This document shows positions 7,699 through 16,896 of a DNA stretch of 64,000 bases, piece by piece. How positions within the stretch are numbered: position 1 is the first letter of the stretch; each line of letters begins with the position of its first letter. Under the pieces are notes generated by a model, which was not told the origin of the DNA, made no database searches, and saw only the letters and a list, made by a program, of their open reading frames with translations. The translations under genes and the position numbers were made by a program. Origin of the DNA: a bacterium (GTDB lineage: Bacteria > SZUA-79 > Acidulodesulfobacterales > Acidulodesulfobacteraceae); NCBI GenBank assembly GCA_021794255.1, contig JAJYRF010000001.1, positions 1-64,000 of the forward strand, given 5' to 3'.

Positions 7699-7820
7699 GG
7701 TAATTTTAATTTATTAAAATACATGAATTAAAGTTATTAAAATTTATTCAATTTAATATATTTTACGAAGAAACTTGCAAGAATGCTCTTGTTTTTAAAA
7801 ATGAGATAAATTGCGGAAAA

Positions 7821-7990
7821 TATTTAAATATTAATATATCTTATGTCTTAATATTTAAATATATTATAATAATATATTTAAATATTTATATGTTAATATC
7901 GTTAATTAATATCATAGTATAGTGTAGCATAGTATATTATTAATATTATTCTTATTCAAATGTATATATTTAATAAATATATACATTTGA
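7821..7990. repeat. AT inverted repeats downstream of rpmE
   Basis: Two structures occupy the gap between rpmE and thyX. The first has 14-bp perfect arms (7821-7834 and 7848-7861). The second is a perfect 35-bp palindrome (7956-7972 and 7974-7990, single A in the centre). A weak five-base-pair hairpin followed by T5 at about 7778-7795 may terminate rpmE. Otherwise the 7699-8139 gap is AT-rich, and no gene is visible in it. Confidence 0.7.
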
Positions 7991-8029
7991 AGTATTTGCG
8001 TTTTTAGCTTAATTTTGTATCTATTGCTT

Positions 8030-8079
8030 ATTTTATTCTAATATTTTATTCTAATATTTTATTCTAATATTTTATTCTA
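8030..8079. repeat. 13-bp AT tandem repeat
   Basis: The unit attttattctaat occurs almost four times in a row at an exact 13-base period, 60 bases before thyX. The sequence differs from the 13-bp arrays at 1-61 and 47808-47898, but the period is the same. Confidence 0.88.
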
Positions 8080-8139
8080 TTTATTTTAATAAATTTATTT
8101 AATTTACTTATTAATAGTTAATTAATAGTTATTATATAG

Positions 8140-8847
8140 ATGGTTAAACTTATAAACTATACAACGAGTCCTGAAATCACTATTGCTATAGCGGCAAGGC
8201 TATGCTATAGTTCTTCCGATATAACAAAAATAGAGTATGATTTTAAAGAAGCTGAAGACGGTTTAGAAAAAGCAAGGAAGTTAATAAAAAAAATTAGAAC
8301 TTCAGGGCATGAATCGGTGCTTGAGCATGCTAATTTTACTTTTATAGTTGATAAATTATCTCGAAGCGCCTCGCATCAGTTAGTAAGGCACAGAATAGCT
8401 TCGTATTCACAGAGAAGTCAGAGATATGTCAAAGAAACCAATCCGCAAATAATTATTCCTAAGTCTATATCCGAAAATAAAGAATTTTTGGATAAATTTA
8501 ATAGCTTAGTTAAAGAAATTTATTCTTTATACGGGTTTTTTTTAGAAAAAGGCGTGCCCGCCGAAGATGCTAGATATATTTTGCCGAATGCTGCTCAAAC
8601 GCAATTAAGTTTTACAATGAATGCAAGAGAACTTTTGCATTTTTTTAGATTAAGGGGATGTGAAAGAGCGCAATGGGAAATAAGAAATCTTGCTAAAGAA
8701 GTTTTTAAACTTGTTTATCCGATAGCTCCGTCGGTTTTTCACGGCGCGGGACCGTCTTGCGTTAGAAGCGGGTGTTCGGAAGGAGAGTTTAGCTGCGGCA
8801 GACCTTTAGAAATTAAAAAAGAATGGACGACAAAGGGTTTATTGTAA
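8140..8847 (+). CDS. thyX: Flavin-dependent thymidylate synthase
   Basis: This 235-residue enzyme methylates dUMP to dTMP using FAD, NADPH and methylene-tetrahydrofolate. The ThyX motif RHRIASYSQRSQR (83-95) matches RHRxxSxxxxSxR exactly. It is followed by YILPNAAQTQLSFTMNAREL and FRLRGCERAQWEIRNLA, the substrate-binding segments. A cysteine-rich tail (CVRSGCSEGEFSC) is longer than in many members. It overlaps the start of prfA by one base (TAATG), indicating translational coupling. Confidence 0.96.
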   Translation: MVKLINYTTSPEITIAIAARLCYSSSDITKIEYDFKEAEDGLEKARKLIKKIRTSGHESVLEHANFTFIVDKLSRSASHQLVRHRIASYSQRSQRYVKETNPQIIIPKSISENKEFLDKFNSLVKEIYSLYGFFLEKGVPAEDARYILPNAAQTQLSFTMNARELLHFFRLRGCERAQWEIRNLAKEVFKLVYPIAPSVFHGAGPSCVRSGCSEGEFSCGRPLEIKKEWTTKGLL

Positions 8848-9986
8848 TGGAAGATTTAATTGAACAGAATAATTATCAAAATGATAACGAACCGCCGTTT
8901 ATAAAACTTGAAGATGTTATAATACAAAAATGTAAAGAGCTTAAAGAAGAAGCTGAAAATCTTAATAAAAATATTCAGGAAATCAGTAAAGACGGTTTTA
9001 ATGAATCTGCTAAAGACCCTATTAAGAGATATAATTTAATTAAAAAAGTCATAGATACTTTTGAAGAATATAATAAAATATTATCAGATATAGAAGAACT
9101 TCAAAGGCTAAAAAAAAAAGAATTAGATAGCGAGCTTCTATTTATGGAGCTTGAAGAGATTAATGCTCTTCAGGCTAAAGCTAATAAAGCCGCCGAAACA
9201 ATAAAAGAATATTTTTACCCTAGAGATGCAGATGCCGATAAAGATATACTTTTAGAAATAAGAGCGGCAACAGGCGGAGAAGAAGCTGCTCTTTTTGCTC
9301 TTGATTTGTATAAAATGTACAATAAATATGCAATAATAAAAAATTTTAATTTTGAACTTATATCTTCAAGTTATTCAGCATCCGGCGGGCTTAAAGAAGC
9401 CGTAATATCGGTTAAGGGCAAAGATGTTTTCAGGCTTTTAAAATATGAAAGCGGCGTTCACAGAGTTCAAAGAATTCCTGCAACGGAAACTCAAGGAAGA
9501 GTTCATACTTCTGCTGCCACAATCGCGGTTATGCTGGAACCCGAAGAAATTGACCTTAAAATAGCTGCCGAAGATTTAAGGATAGATGTTTACAGGTCAA
9601 CCGGGCATGGAGGGCAAAGCGTCAACACAACAGATTCTGCCGTCAGAATAACCCATTTACCTACTAATCTTGTTGTTACCTGTCAGGATGAAAAATCGCA
9701 GCATAAAAATAAGGCTAAAGCTTTAAGAATATTAAGATCAAGACTATTAAACATATTAGAAGCCGATAAGAAATCTATTGAAGCAAAAAATAGAAAAAAC
9801 ATGGTTGGAAGCGGAGATAGAAGCGAAAAAATCAGAACATATAATTTTTCACAGGGCAGAATAACAGACCACAGGGCAGGAATAACACTTCATAAGCTGA
9901 ATTCTATTATGGAAGGAAATCTTGATGAGTTGCTAATTCCGCTGTCAAAATATTTTGAATCTCAAAGATCTCTTGAAATCAAATAA
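8847..9986 (+). CDS. prfA: Peptide chain release factor 1
   Basis: RF1 terminates translation at UAA and UAG. The codon-recognition motif PAT is seen in VQRIPATETQGRVHTSAAT, and the peptidyl-hydrolysis GGQ in STGHGGQSVNTTDSAVR. The ATG at 8847 overlaps the thyX stop. An upstream in-frame ATG at 8823 would overlap thyX by 25 bases and is less likely. The GGQ glutamine is normally methylated by PrmC, whose gene follows directly, so the two form the usual prfA-prmC pair. Confidence 0.95.
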   Translation: MEDLIEQNNYQNDNEPPFIKLEDVIIQKCKELKEEAENLNKNIQEISKDGFNESAKDPIKRYNLIKKVIDTFEEYNKILSDIEELQRLKKKELDSELLFMELEEINALQAKANKAAETIKEYFYPRDADADKDILLEIRAATGGEEAALFALDLYKMYNKYAIIKNFNFELISSSYSASGGLKEAVISVKGKDVFRLLKYESGVHRVQRIPATETQGRVHTSAATIAVMLEPEEIDLKIAAEDLRIDVYRSTGHGGQSVNTTDSAVRITHLPTNLVVTCQDEKSQHKNKAKALRILRSRLLNILEADKKSIEAKNRKNMVGSGDRSEKIRTYNFSQGRITDHRAGITLHKLNSIMEGNLDELLIPLSKYFESQRSLEIK

Positions 9987-11184
9987 TTTTACTGTTTTTG
10001 AAACAATTAAGGCAGGAGCTGAATATTTAAAAAAAAATAACGGGGATATTTTTGATTGTTTTAAAGAATCTCTGCTGTTAATGAGCTATGTTTTAAATAT
10101 TCCTATCGAAAAAATTATTATAAATTATGAAAGCAAAATAAGTAAAAATAAATTAAAGGTTTTTAACGGTTATATTGCAAGAAGAGCTAAAAAAGAACCG
10201 TTTGCTTACATAATTAAAAATAAAGAATTTTATTCAATTGATTTTTTTGTCAACAAATATGTTCTTATTCCAAGACCGGATACCGAAATTTTAGTAGATG
10301 AAAGTTTAAAGGAAATTAACAGATTAAACACAATAATAAACAACGATAACTATAATGACATAACTAGCAATGACATAACTAGCTGCACAGATAATAATAT
10401 AAACAATAATAACAAAAAGACAGATGACAACAACTATAAGAATAATGACGGTAATTATAATTATAGCAGCATAAACAATATAGATAAAAATATTAAAGTT
10501 ATAGATCTCGGTACAGGTTCAGGAGCTGTAGCGGTATCTATTGCTAAAAATTATCAATATTCAAATATTGAAATTTATGCCGCCGATAATAGTTTCAGAG
10601 CTTTAAATGTCGCAAGAAATAATGTAATATTAAATAATGTAGAAAATAAAATTAAATTAACCTATTTTAATATTTTAAATCAAAATATATGCTGGTATAA
10701 TGAATCTAAAAAAAAATATAATGCGCATTTTTATGAATTTGATATCATTATATCTAATCCGCCTTATATAGTATCATCTGATATTGCATTGCTAAGCGAT
10801 GAAGTTAAAAATTACGAACCCTATAAAGCTCTTGACGGAGGTATTGACGGACTTAAATTTTACAGGAAGATATTTGAATTGTTTTCATCGGCAATAGAAA
10901 ATTCAGCGTATAATCATTCAATTAATAAAGAACTTTGTTTAATTTTAGAAATAGATTACAGATATAAAGAAGAAATAAAAAAAATTTATGAATTGACATT
11001 TTATGATAAAGATAATAAATATAATAATAATTGTAAAGAATATGAACATAAAATAAATACAAAAAACAATAAAAATAATAAAGACAATAAAAAAAAACCA
11101 ATCAATATAACAATCAATTTTATAAAAGATATGTCAGGAAAAGAAAGGGTGGCAAAAATTAATTATGGAAAAAATAATAATTGA
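9955..11184 (+). CDS. prmC: Release-factor glutamine methyltransferase with Asn-rich insertions
   Basis: PrmC methylates the GGQ glutamine of RF1 and RF2 using SAM. The N-terminal helical domain, the SAM loop VIDLGTGSGAVAVSIA (from about 182) and the catalytic NPPY motif are all present. At 409 residues it is well above the usual 280 or so. An insertion of about 58 residues rich in Asn, Asp and Lys (about 121-178) separates the two domains, and a second one (about 350-390) lies near the C-terminus. The apparent start is TTG at 9955, inside the end of prfA, with no ribosome-binding site. The gene overlaps murA by 20 bases. Confidence 0.93.
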   Translation: MNLKDLLKSNNFTVFETIKAGAEYLKKNNGDIFDCFKESLLLMSYVLNIPIEKIIINYESKISKNKLKVFNGYIARRAKKEPFAYIIKNKEFYSIDFFVNKYVLIPRPDTEILVDESLKEINRLNTIINNDNYNDITSNDITSCTDNNINNNNKKTDDNNYKNNDGNYNYSSINNIDKNIKVIDLGTGSGAVAVSIAKNYQYSNIEIYAADNSFRALNVARNNVILNNVENKIKLTYFNILNQNICWYNESKKKYNAHFYEFDIIISNPPYIVSSDIALLSDEVKNYEPYKALDGGIDGLKFYRKIFELFSSAIENSAYNHSINKELCLILEIDYRYKEEIKKIYELTFYDKDNKYNNNCKEYEHKINTKNNKNNKDNKKKPINITINFIKDMSGKERVAKINYGKNNN

Positions 11185-12511
11185 AGGTGGTATCCCCTTA
11201 AGGGGCGAAGTATCTATAAGCGGTTCAAAGAACGCTGCATTACCTATTATTGCATCGTCGATTATGTTTGATGATACCGACAATGAACTATACAATGTCC
11301 CAAATCTCCAGGATATAACTACTATCAAGAAACTTCTTGTCAGTCTTAATGCCGAAGTAAAAGATTCTGACGACGGAAAATTGTTTATAAACACATCAAA
11401 TATTAATAACTTTGATGCTCCTTATGATCTTGTAAAAACTATGAGAGCTTCAGTTCTTGTTCTCGGACCGCTGCTTGCCAAATATAAAAGAGCACGAGTA
11501 TCGCTTCCTGGCGGATGCGCTATAGGAGCAAGACCGATAGACTTTCATTTGCAAGCGCTTAGGACTCTCGGCGCCAGTATTACAATGGAGCATGGATATG
11601 TTGAGGCTACGGCAGGAAAACTTAAAGGCGCTGAAATTATTTTTCCTATTCCTTCTGTTACCGGAACGGAAAATATTATAATGGCGGCAACGCTTGCTGA
11701 AGGTACCACAATTATAAAAAATGCCGCAAGAGAACCTGAAATAGACGATTTGATCCTTGCTTTATGCAACGGAGGAGCAAATATTAAAAGAGTTCTGCCT
11801 TCGGTAATAGTAATTAAAGGAGTCAAAAAGCTGAATAAACTGAGCCATTACATTGTTTCAGACAGAATTGAAGCAGGCACGTATATGGTTGCTTCAGCTA
11901 TAACCCAGGGCGATATTATAGTTAAAAATGTTGATTTGAATCATATCAGCGTAATCATAGACAAGTTAACAGAAGCAGGGGTAAAAATTAATGTTGTTTC
12001 GCCTTCTTCTATCAGGGTAAAAGGTCCTAAAACAATTAAAAGCGTAGATATTTCAACTGCGCCTTTTCCTTATTTTCCTACTGATATGCAGGCTCAAATG
12101 ATGGCGCTTATGTCTATTGCAAGTGGTTTATGCGTAATAACTGAAAATATTTTTGAAAATAGATTTATGCATGTAGCTGAACTAAGAAGGCTTGGTGCCG
12201 ATATAAAAGTATGCGGTAATTTTGCGATAGTAAAAGGAACAAATGCTTTATTGGGAACCGACGTAATGGCGACAGATTTAAGAGCAAGCGCATCATTAGT
12301 GTTGGCAGGATTGGCTTCGTCCAAGGATTATACTTCTATATCTAGAATATATCATTTAGACAGAGGGTATGAAGCGATGGAAAAAAAACTCTCAGGATTA
12401 GGCGCTATTATTTCAAGAGTTGATGATTCAAATAAAACGGATTATAATGATAACGAAGATTATTTAGCATCATATCAATCAATAAAATCAATAGCATCGG
12501 GAATTAAATAA
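11165..12511 (+). CDS. murA: UDP-N-acetylglucosamine 1-carboxyvinyltransferase
   Basis: MurA carries out the first committed step of peptidoglycan synthesis, transferring enolpyruvate from PEP to UDP-GlcNAc. The 448-residue protein starts ISGSKNAALP after ten residues and carries the catalytic loop GGCAIGARPIDFHL with C118, the residue alkylated by fosfomycin (many resistant enzymes have Asp there). The C-terminal 25 residues beyond the usual end are Asn/Asp-rich and low in complexity. hisG begins one base after the stop. Confidence 0.96.
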   Translation: MEKIIIEGGIPLRGEVSISGSKNAALPIIASSIMFDDTDNELYNVPNLQDITTIKKLLVSLNAEVKDSDDGKLFINTSNINNFDAPYDLVKTMRASVLVLGPLLAKYKRARVSLPGGCAIGARPIDFHLQALRTLGASITMEHGYVEATAGKLKGAEIIFPIPSVTGTENIIMAATLAEGTTIIKNAAREPEIDDLILALCNGGANIKRVLPSVIVIKGVKKLNKLSHYIVSDRIEAGTYMVASAITQGDIIVKNVDLNHISVIIDKLTEAGVKINVVSPSSIRVKGPKTIKSVDISTAPFPYFPTDMQAQMMALMSIASGLCVITENIFENRFMHVAELRRLGADIKVCGNFAIVKGTNALLGTDVMATDLRASASLVLAGLASSKDYTSISRIYHLDRGYEAMEKKLSGLGAIISRVDDSNKTDYNDNEDYLASYQSIKSIASGIK

Positions 12512-13216
12512 ATGAAAGAAAAAATGAGAATTGCAATTCCAAAAGGGCGTGTACTTGAAGATTCTCTTGATTTATTAAGAAAATCGGGGTTTATTAAACA
12601 TTCCGGTGAAGATTACAATTCTCGAAAATTAATATTTAATTATGAAGATGACAATGCAAAATTATTGATAGTTAAACCGTGGGATGTTCCTACGTTTGTT
12701 GAATATGGAGCAGCTGATATCGGTATAGCAGGAAAAGACATTTTGCTTGAAAAATTTAAAAATGTTTATGAACCGCTGGATCTTGGCATAGGAAGATGTA
12801 AAATAGCAGTTGCGATTCATAAATCAATAAATGTTAATATTAATAAAAAAACAGAAATTGAGATTAATCAAAATACCATAGACAATATAGAAAATATCAA
12901 AAATGCATTATATCTATTAAATAATATACGGGTAGCAACAAAATATGTAAATATAACAAAAGATTTTTTTAAAAAAAAAGGCATAAGCGTTCAAATAGTT
13001 AAATTATACGGAAATATAGAATTAGCTCCCTTAACCGGACTTTGCGATGTTATAGTAGACCTTGTTTCTACCGGAGAAACTTTAAGGCAGAATAATCTTT
13101 TGCTTATTGAAGAAATAGCTGCTATAACATCACGGCTGATTGTTAACAGGGCAAGCCTGAAAACAAATCCTAAAGAAATACATAATGTTATAATGAGAAT
13201 AAGTCAAAATATATAA
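12512..13216 (+). CDS. hisG: ATP phosphoribosyltransferase, short form
   Basis: HisG joins ATP and PRPP in the first step of histidine synthesis. The 234-residue protein has RIAIPKGRVLEDSL near the start and the PRPP loop in DVIVDLVSTGETLRQNNL. It lacks the C-terminal regulatory ACT-like domain, so it is the short HisG-S type, which needs the HisRS-like partner HisZ for activity and feedback control. No hisZ is in the window. A 20-residue Asn/Ile/Lys-rich loop (about 112-135) enlarges it slightly. It begins the histidine gene block; a second ATG four codons in is an alternative start. Confidence 0.94.
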   Translation: MKEKMRIAIPKGRVLEDSLDLLRKSGFIKHSGEDYNSRKLIFNYEDDNAKLLIVKPWDVPTFVEYGAADIGIAGKDILLEKFKNVYEPLDLGIGRCKIAVAIHKSINVNINKKTEIEINQNTIDNIENIKNALYLLNNIRVATKYVNITKDFFKKKGISVQIVKLYGNIELAPLTGLCDVIVDLVSTGETLRQNNLLLIEEIAAITSRLIVNRASLKTNPKEIHNVIMRISQNI

Positions 13217-13270
13217 ATATAATTAGAATAAAAATAAAAAATAAAATATTATAAAAAATATAAATATAAA

Positions 13271-14641
13271 ATGAAATTTTTTGATACAAAAAAAGATAAT
13301 TTTAAATCATTTATTTTTGAAAGAAGAAAACTACAATTAAATTTTAGCGTGGATATTCAGCATGATTTAGAAATTATACGTAATAAAATTATAGAAGAAA
13401 AAGATGATGCTTTATCTTTTTATACTGAAAAATTTGATAAAGTACGTATCAATTCCGATGAATTTGAAATAAAAGAAAAAGATAAAAAATCTGCCTTAGA
13501 TTTTTTATCTAATGATGAACGAAAAATATTAGAAAAAACAATCAAGAGAGTTTTTGATTACCATTCAAAGCAAAAAATAAAAACATGGTTTTCTTTTGAT
13601 AATTGTGAAAGCGCCGAAGAAAGTTTTATAGAAACAATAAATAATAAAAATAATAATGACAATATGATTGCTCCCGGAATTATTACAGGACAATTAATTT
13701 CCCCGCTTCAAAGAGTCGGTATATATGTTCCGGGTGGAAAAGCAAGTTACCCTTCTTCGGTTATAATGAATGCTATTCCTGCAAAAGCCGCAGGAGTCAA
13801 AGAATTAATTATGGTCACCCCCCCTTCCGATAAATTAAACAATTATGTTATTGCATCGGCTGTTTTGTGCGGAGTAGATAAGATATACAGAATAGGAGGA
13901 CCGCAGGCTATATTCGCGCTGGCATACGGAACTGAAACTGTTCCTGCCGTTGATAAAATAGTCGGACCTGGTAATATCTATGTTGCAATCGCCAAAAAGA
14001 TGGTTTACGGAGATGTGGATATTGATATGATAGCAGGACCAAGTGAAATTGCGGTAATATGTGATGAATTTGCAAATCCGGATAAAGTAGCTATTGATTT
14101 AATGTCTCAGGCAGAGCATGATGAAATGGCGGTTTCTACATTGATTACAAATTCTTTTGATTTAATTGAAAATGTTAAAAAATCTTTAGAAAAATTTATT
14201 TTAAAAGAAGGTAGAAAAAATATTATTGAAAAATCTTTAGATTCTAGCGGTTCTTTGGTGCTAACCTGTTCTGTCAACGAATCTATTAATATTGCCAATG
14301 CTTTATCCCCTGAACATTTAGAATTATATATAAGAAATCCGTTTGAAAAATTATTTTTAATAAAAAATGCAGGCGCAGTGTTTCTTGGTGAAAATACTCC
14401 GGAAGCAATAGGCGATTATATTGCAGGTCCGAGCCATGTTTTGCCCACTGGCGGAACTGCAAGGTTTTTTTCTCCGCTTGATACCGTATCGTTTTTAAAA
14501 AGAACAAGTGTTATTTTTTCAACTGAAGACTTTTTAAATAAAAATGCAAAAGATATAAAGTTTTTTTCAGAAATTGAAGGTTTAGGCGCGCATGGTAATT
14601 CAGTGCTTATGCGGCTTACGCAGACAGATAAAGAAATATAA
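13271..14641 (+). CDS. hisD: Histidinol dehydrogenase
   Basis: This zinc enzyme oxidises L-histidinol to histidine in the final two steps of the pathway. The 456-residue length is slightly above the family norm. Diagnostic segments are RVGIYVPGGKASYPSSV, DMIAGPSEIAV, SQAEHDEMA with the zinc His, and ANALSPEHLEL. An Asn-rich patch (NNKNNNDN, about 127-134) forms an insertion just before the conserved core. It lies 54 bases after hisG. Confidence 0.96.
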   Translation: MKFFDTKKDNFKSFIFERRKLQLNFSVDIQHDLEIIRNKIIEEKDDALSFYTEKFDKVRINSDEFEIKEKDKKSALDFLSNDERKILEKTIKRVFDYHSKQKIKTWFSFDNCESAEESFIETINNKNNNDNMIAPGIITGQLISPLQRVGIYVPGGKASYPSSVIMNAIPAKAAGVKELIMVTPPSDKLNNYVIASAVLCGVDKIYRIGGPQAIFALAYGTETVPAVDKIVGPGNIYVAIAKKMVYGDVDIDMIAGPSEIAVICDEFANPDKVAIDLMSQAEHDEMAVSTLITNSFDLIENVKKSLEKFILKEGRKNIIEKSLDSSGSLVLTCSVNESINIANALSPEHLELYIRNPFEKLFLIKNAGAVFLGENTPEAIGDYIAGPSHVLPTGGTARFFSPLDTVSFLKRTSVIFSTEDFLNKNAKDIKFFSEIEGLGAHGNSVLMRLTQTDKEI

Positions 14642-14757
14642 TAAAATTAAATAAAATAGAAAATAAAAAAATTCAAACTATATTTATTTAATGGGTAAAG
14701 AAATATAATAAAACTAAATTATATAAAAAAATTGCATTAATATTCTAATCTAAAATT

Positions 14758-15900
14758 ATGGCAATTTATGATTTTATTAAAGATAGCGTTCTCAATCTTA
14801 AGCCTTATCAATTAATAGAAATTGAATCTGATTCTAATTTGCTTAAATTAGATGCCAATGAATCAAACTACACATTAAATAAAAGCTTGAAAAGAAAGTA
14901 TGCCGATTTTATAAAGGAAACTCTTATTAATTTATATCCTGATTCAGGCAATAAAAAATTAATTAAATTATTAGAAAATTTTTATAATATTAAGTCCGTT
15001 AATTTTATGTTCGGAAATGGTTCCGACGAACTTATATCTATTATTTTGTCCAGCTTAAAAAAAGATGTTGCCGTGAATATACCCTATCCTTCTTTTTCTA
15101 TGTATGAAATTATTGCAAAATATAATGATTTGAAAGTTAATAATATAAATTTGCTTGAAGATTTTTTTGAATTGCCTCAATATATATTAGAACAAAATAC
15201 CGTATCCGATTTATATGCCCCAAATAACGGAGACAAAAAAAATATCAAATTGCAAAAAAATATTTATTTTTTCAGCTATCCTAATAATCCGACGGGAAAT
15301 CATTTTAGCTATGATATATTAATAAACCTTCTTGAAAATAAAAATAATATTATTGTTATAGATGAAGCTTATTTGTTCTTTTCCGATAAAGAATCTTTTA
15401 TCAAATATTTGCATAAATATGAAAATTTAATAGTTTTAAAAACTTTTTCTAAAATAGGGCTTGCGGGTTTAAGATTTGGTATGCTCTTTGCAGGCGATAA
15501 ACTAATAAATGAATTTAAAAAAATTAAACTTCCATATAATATTAATTCATTAACATTGGCTTCAATAGAATTTTTTTTAGATAATTACGAATTTTTTGAA
15601 AAAAATATTAAAAAAACAGTTATTCAGAGGGATAAATTATTCGCAAAGTTAAAAAAATTAAGTTTTATTGAAGTTTATAAGTCGGATGCAAATTTTATTT
15701 TTTTTAAATTAATTAATAAAAATTTAAAATCTGAATTTGATAATTTTCTTAAAAAAAATAATATAGTTATAAGAAATTTTACGGGACAGTTTGAGAATTT
15801 TTATAGAATAACTATCGGACTTCTTTCAGAAAACGATAAAATAATTGAATATTTCAAAGAATTTGGCTCGAATATAAAAATCAATAATAATAATATATAA
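14758..15900 (+). CDS. hisC: Histidinol-phosphate aminotransferase
   Basis: This class I/II PLP aminotransferase converts imidazole-acetol phosphate to histidinol phosphate. The 380-residue protein carries LKLDANESNY at the start, NPTGNHF in the cofactor site, VIDEAYLFF, and the PLP lysine in LKTFSKIGLAGLRFGM. Its context between hisD and hisB settles the substrate among HisC-like enzymes. Confidence 0.94.
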   Translation: MAIYDFIKDSVLNLKPYQLIEIESDSNLLKLDANESNYTLNKSLKRKYADFIKETLINLYPDSGNKKLIKLLENFYNIKSVNFMFGNGSDELISIILSSLKKDVAVNIPYPSFSMYEIIAKYNDLKVNNINLLEDFFELPQYILEQNTVSDLYAPNNGDKKNIKLQKNIYFFSYPNNPTGNHFSYDILINLLENKNNIIVIDEAYLFFSDKESFIKYLHKYENLIVLKTFSKIGLAGLRFGMLFAGDKLINEFKKIKLPYNINSLTLASIEFFLDNYEFFEKNIKKTVIQRDKLFAKLKKLSFIEVYKSDANFIFFKLINKNLKSEFDNFLKKNNIVIRNFTGQFENFYRITIGLLSENDKIIEYFKEFGSNIKINNNNI

Positions 15901-15951
15901 AAATAATTAAAAATAAATTAATCGTTATAAAAAGTAAAATATATAATTAAA

Positions 15952-16842
15952 ATGCTTAAAGACGAAAAATTTAAAGATGAAGGACCAAGAAAAGATAAGT
16001 TTCAAAGAAAAACTAAAGAAACAGATATTGAGCTTTATTTGAATATTGACGGGACCGGCGAATATTATATAAACACGGGAGTTCCTTTTTTTAATCATAT
16101 GCTTGAACAATTGGCAAAACACTCTAATTTTGATATTAATTTAAATGCGAAAGGCGACATTGAAATAGATTTACATCATTTAATAGAAGATACGGGAATT
16201 GTGTTCGGACAAGCCATTAATAAACTTGCCGGAGAAAAAAAGGGTATAAACAGATACGGTTTTGCTTCGGTTCCTATGGACGAAGCATTATTGCAGACTA
16301 CTGTTGATTTTAGCGGAAGGGCATATTTTGTTTATCATTATTATAACAATGATAATAATGTTTTTAGCGGTTCTAAAATAAAAAATAAAACCTCATGTTT
16401 ATCTGTTGATGATAATTATAATAATGGTTTTGACGATTTGTCGGGAGGGTTTCCTTTATCTAAAAGAAAACGCACTGATAAACTTAATAATTTTAATGCA
16501 AAATTTAAAAATTTAATACATAAAATAAATTCAATAAATTATGACGGTTCTGTTCAATCATCTAAATTAGGCAATAATGAAAAAGAATTAAAAACAGGAT
16601 TATTTAATTCAGAATTATTGTATAATGAATTAGTGGCAGAAATTTTTTTTTACGATTATGTAAATATATTTTTTGAAGCTTTTTGCAAAAATGCTTTGAT
16701 TAATCTGCATATTAATGTCATGTACGGCAATAATTATCATCATATAACCGAAGCAATTTTTAAATCTTGTGCCGTAAGCATTTCTAATGCTTTAAGAAAG
16801 ACGGGGAGAAATAATATTCCGTCAACAAAAGGAATAATTTAA
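15952..16842 (+). CDS. hisB: Imidazoleglycerol-phosphate dehydratase with large insertion
   Basis: HisB dehydrates imidazoleglycerol phosphate. Metal-binding repeats are present as DLHHLIEDTG (first half) and NNYHHITEA (second half), and the start RKTKETDIELYLNIDGTG is typical. Family members have about 195 residues; this one has 296. About 85 residues (roughly 131-217), rich in Asn, Lys, Asp and Ser, are inserted between the two halves after GRAYFVYHY. Both halves remain in one frame and look intact, so the gene is probably functional. There is no phosphatase domain. Confidence 0.93.
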   Translation: MLKDEKFKDEGPRKDKFQRKTKETDIELYLNIDGTGEYYINTGVPFFNHMLEQLAKHSNFDINLNAKGDIEIDLHHLIEDTGIVFGQAINKLAGEKKGINRYGFASVPMDEALLQTTVDFSGRAYFVYHYYNNDNNVFSGSKIKNKTSCLSVDDNYNNGFDDLSGGFPLSKRKRTDKLNNFNAKFKNLIHKINSINYDGSVQSSKLGNNEKELKTGLFNSELLYNELVAEIFFYDYVNIFFEAFCKNALINLHINVMYGNNYHHITEAIFKSCAVSISNALRKTGRNNIPSTKGII

Positions 16843-16896
16843 TTTCCGCCCTTTAATTCTGCCGTATAATTTGCAGAAAATATTTTATATTTTATT

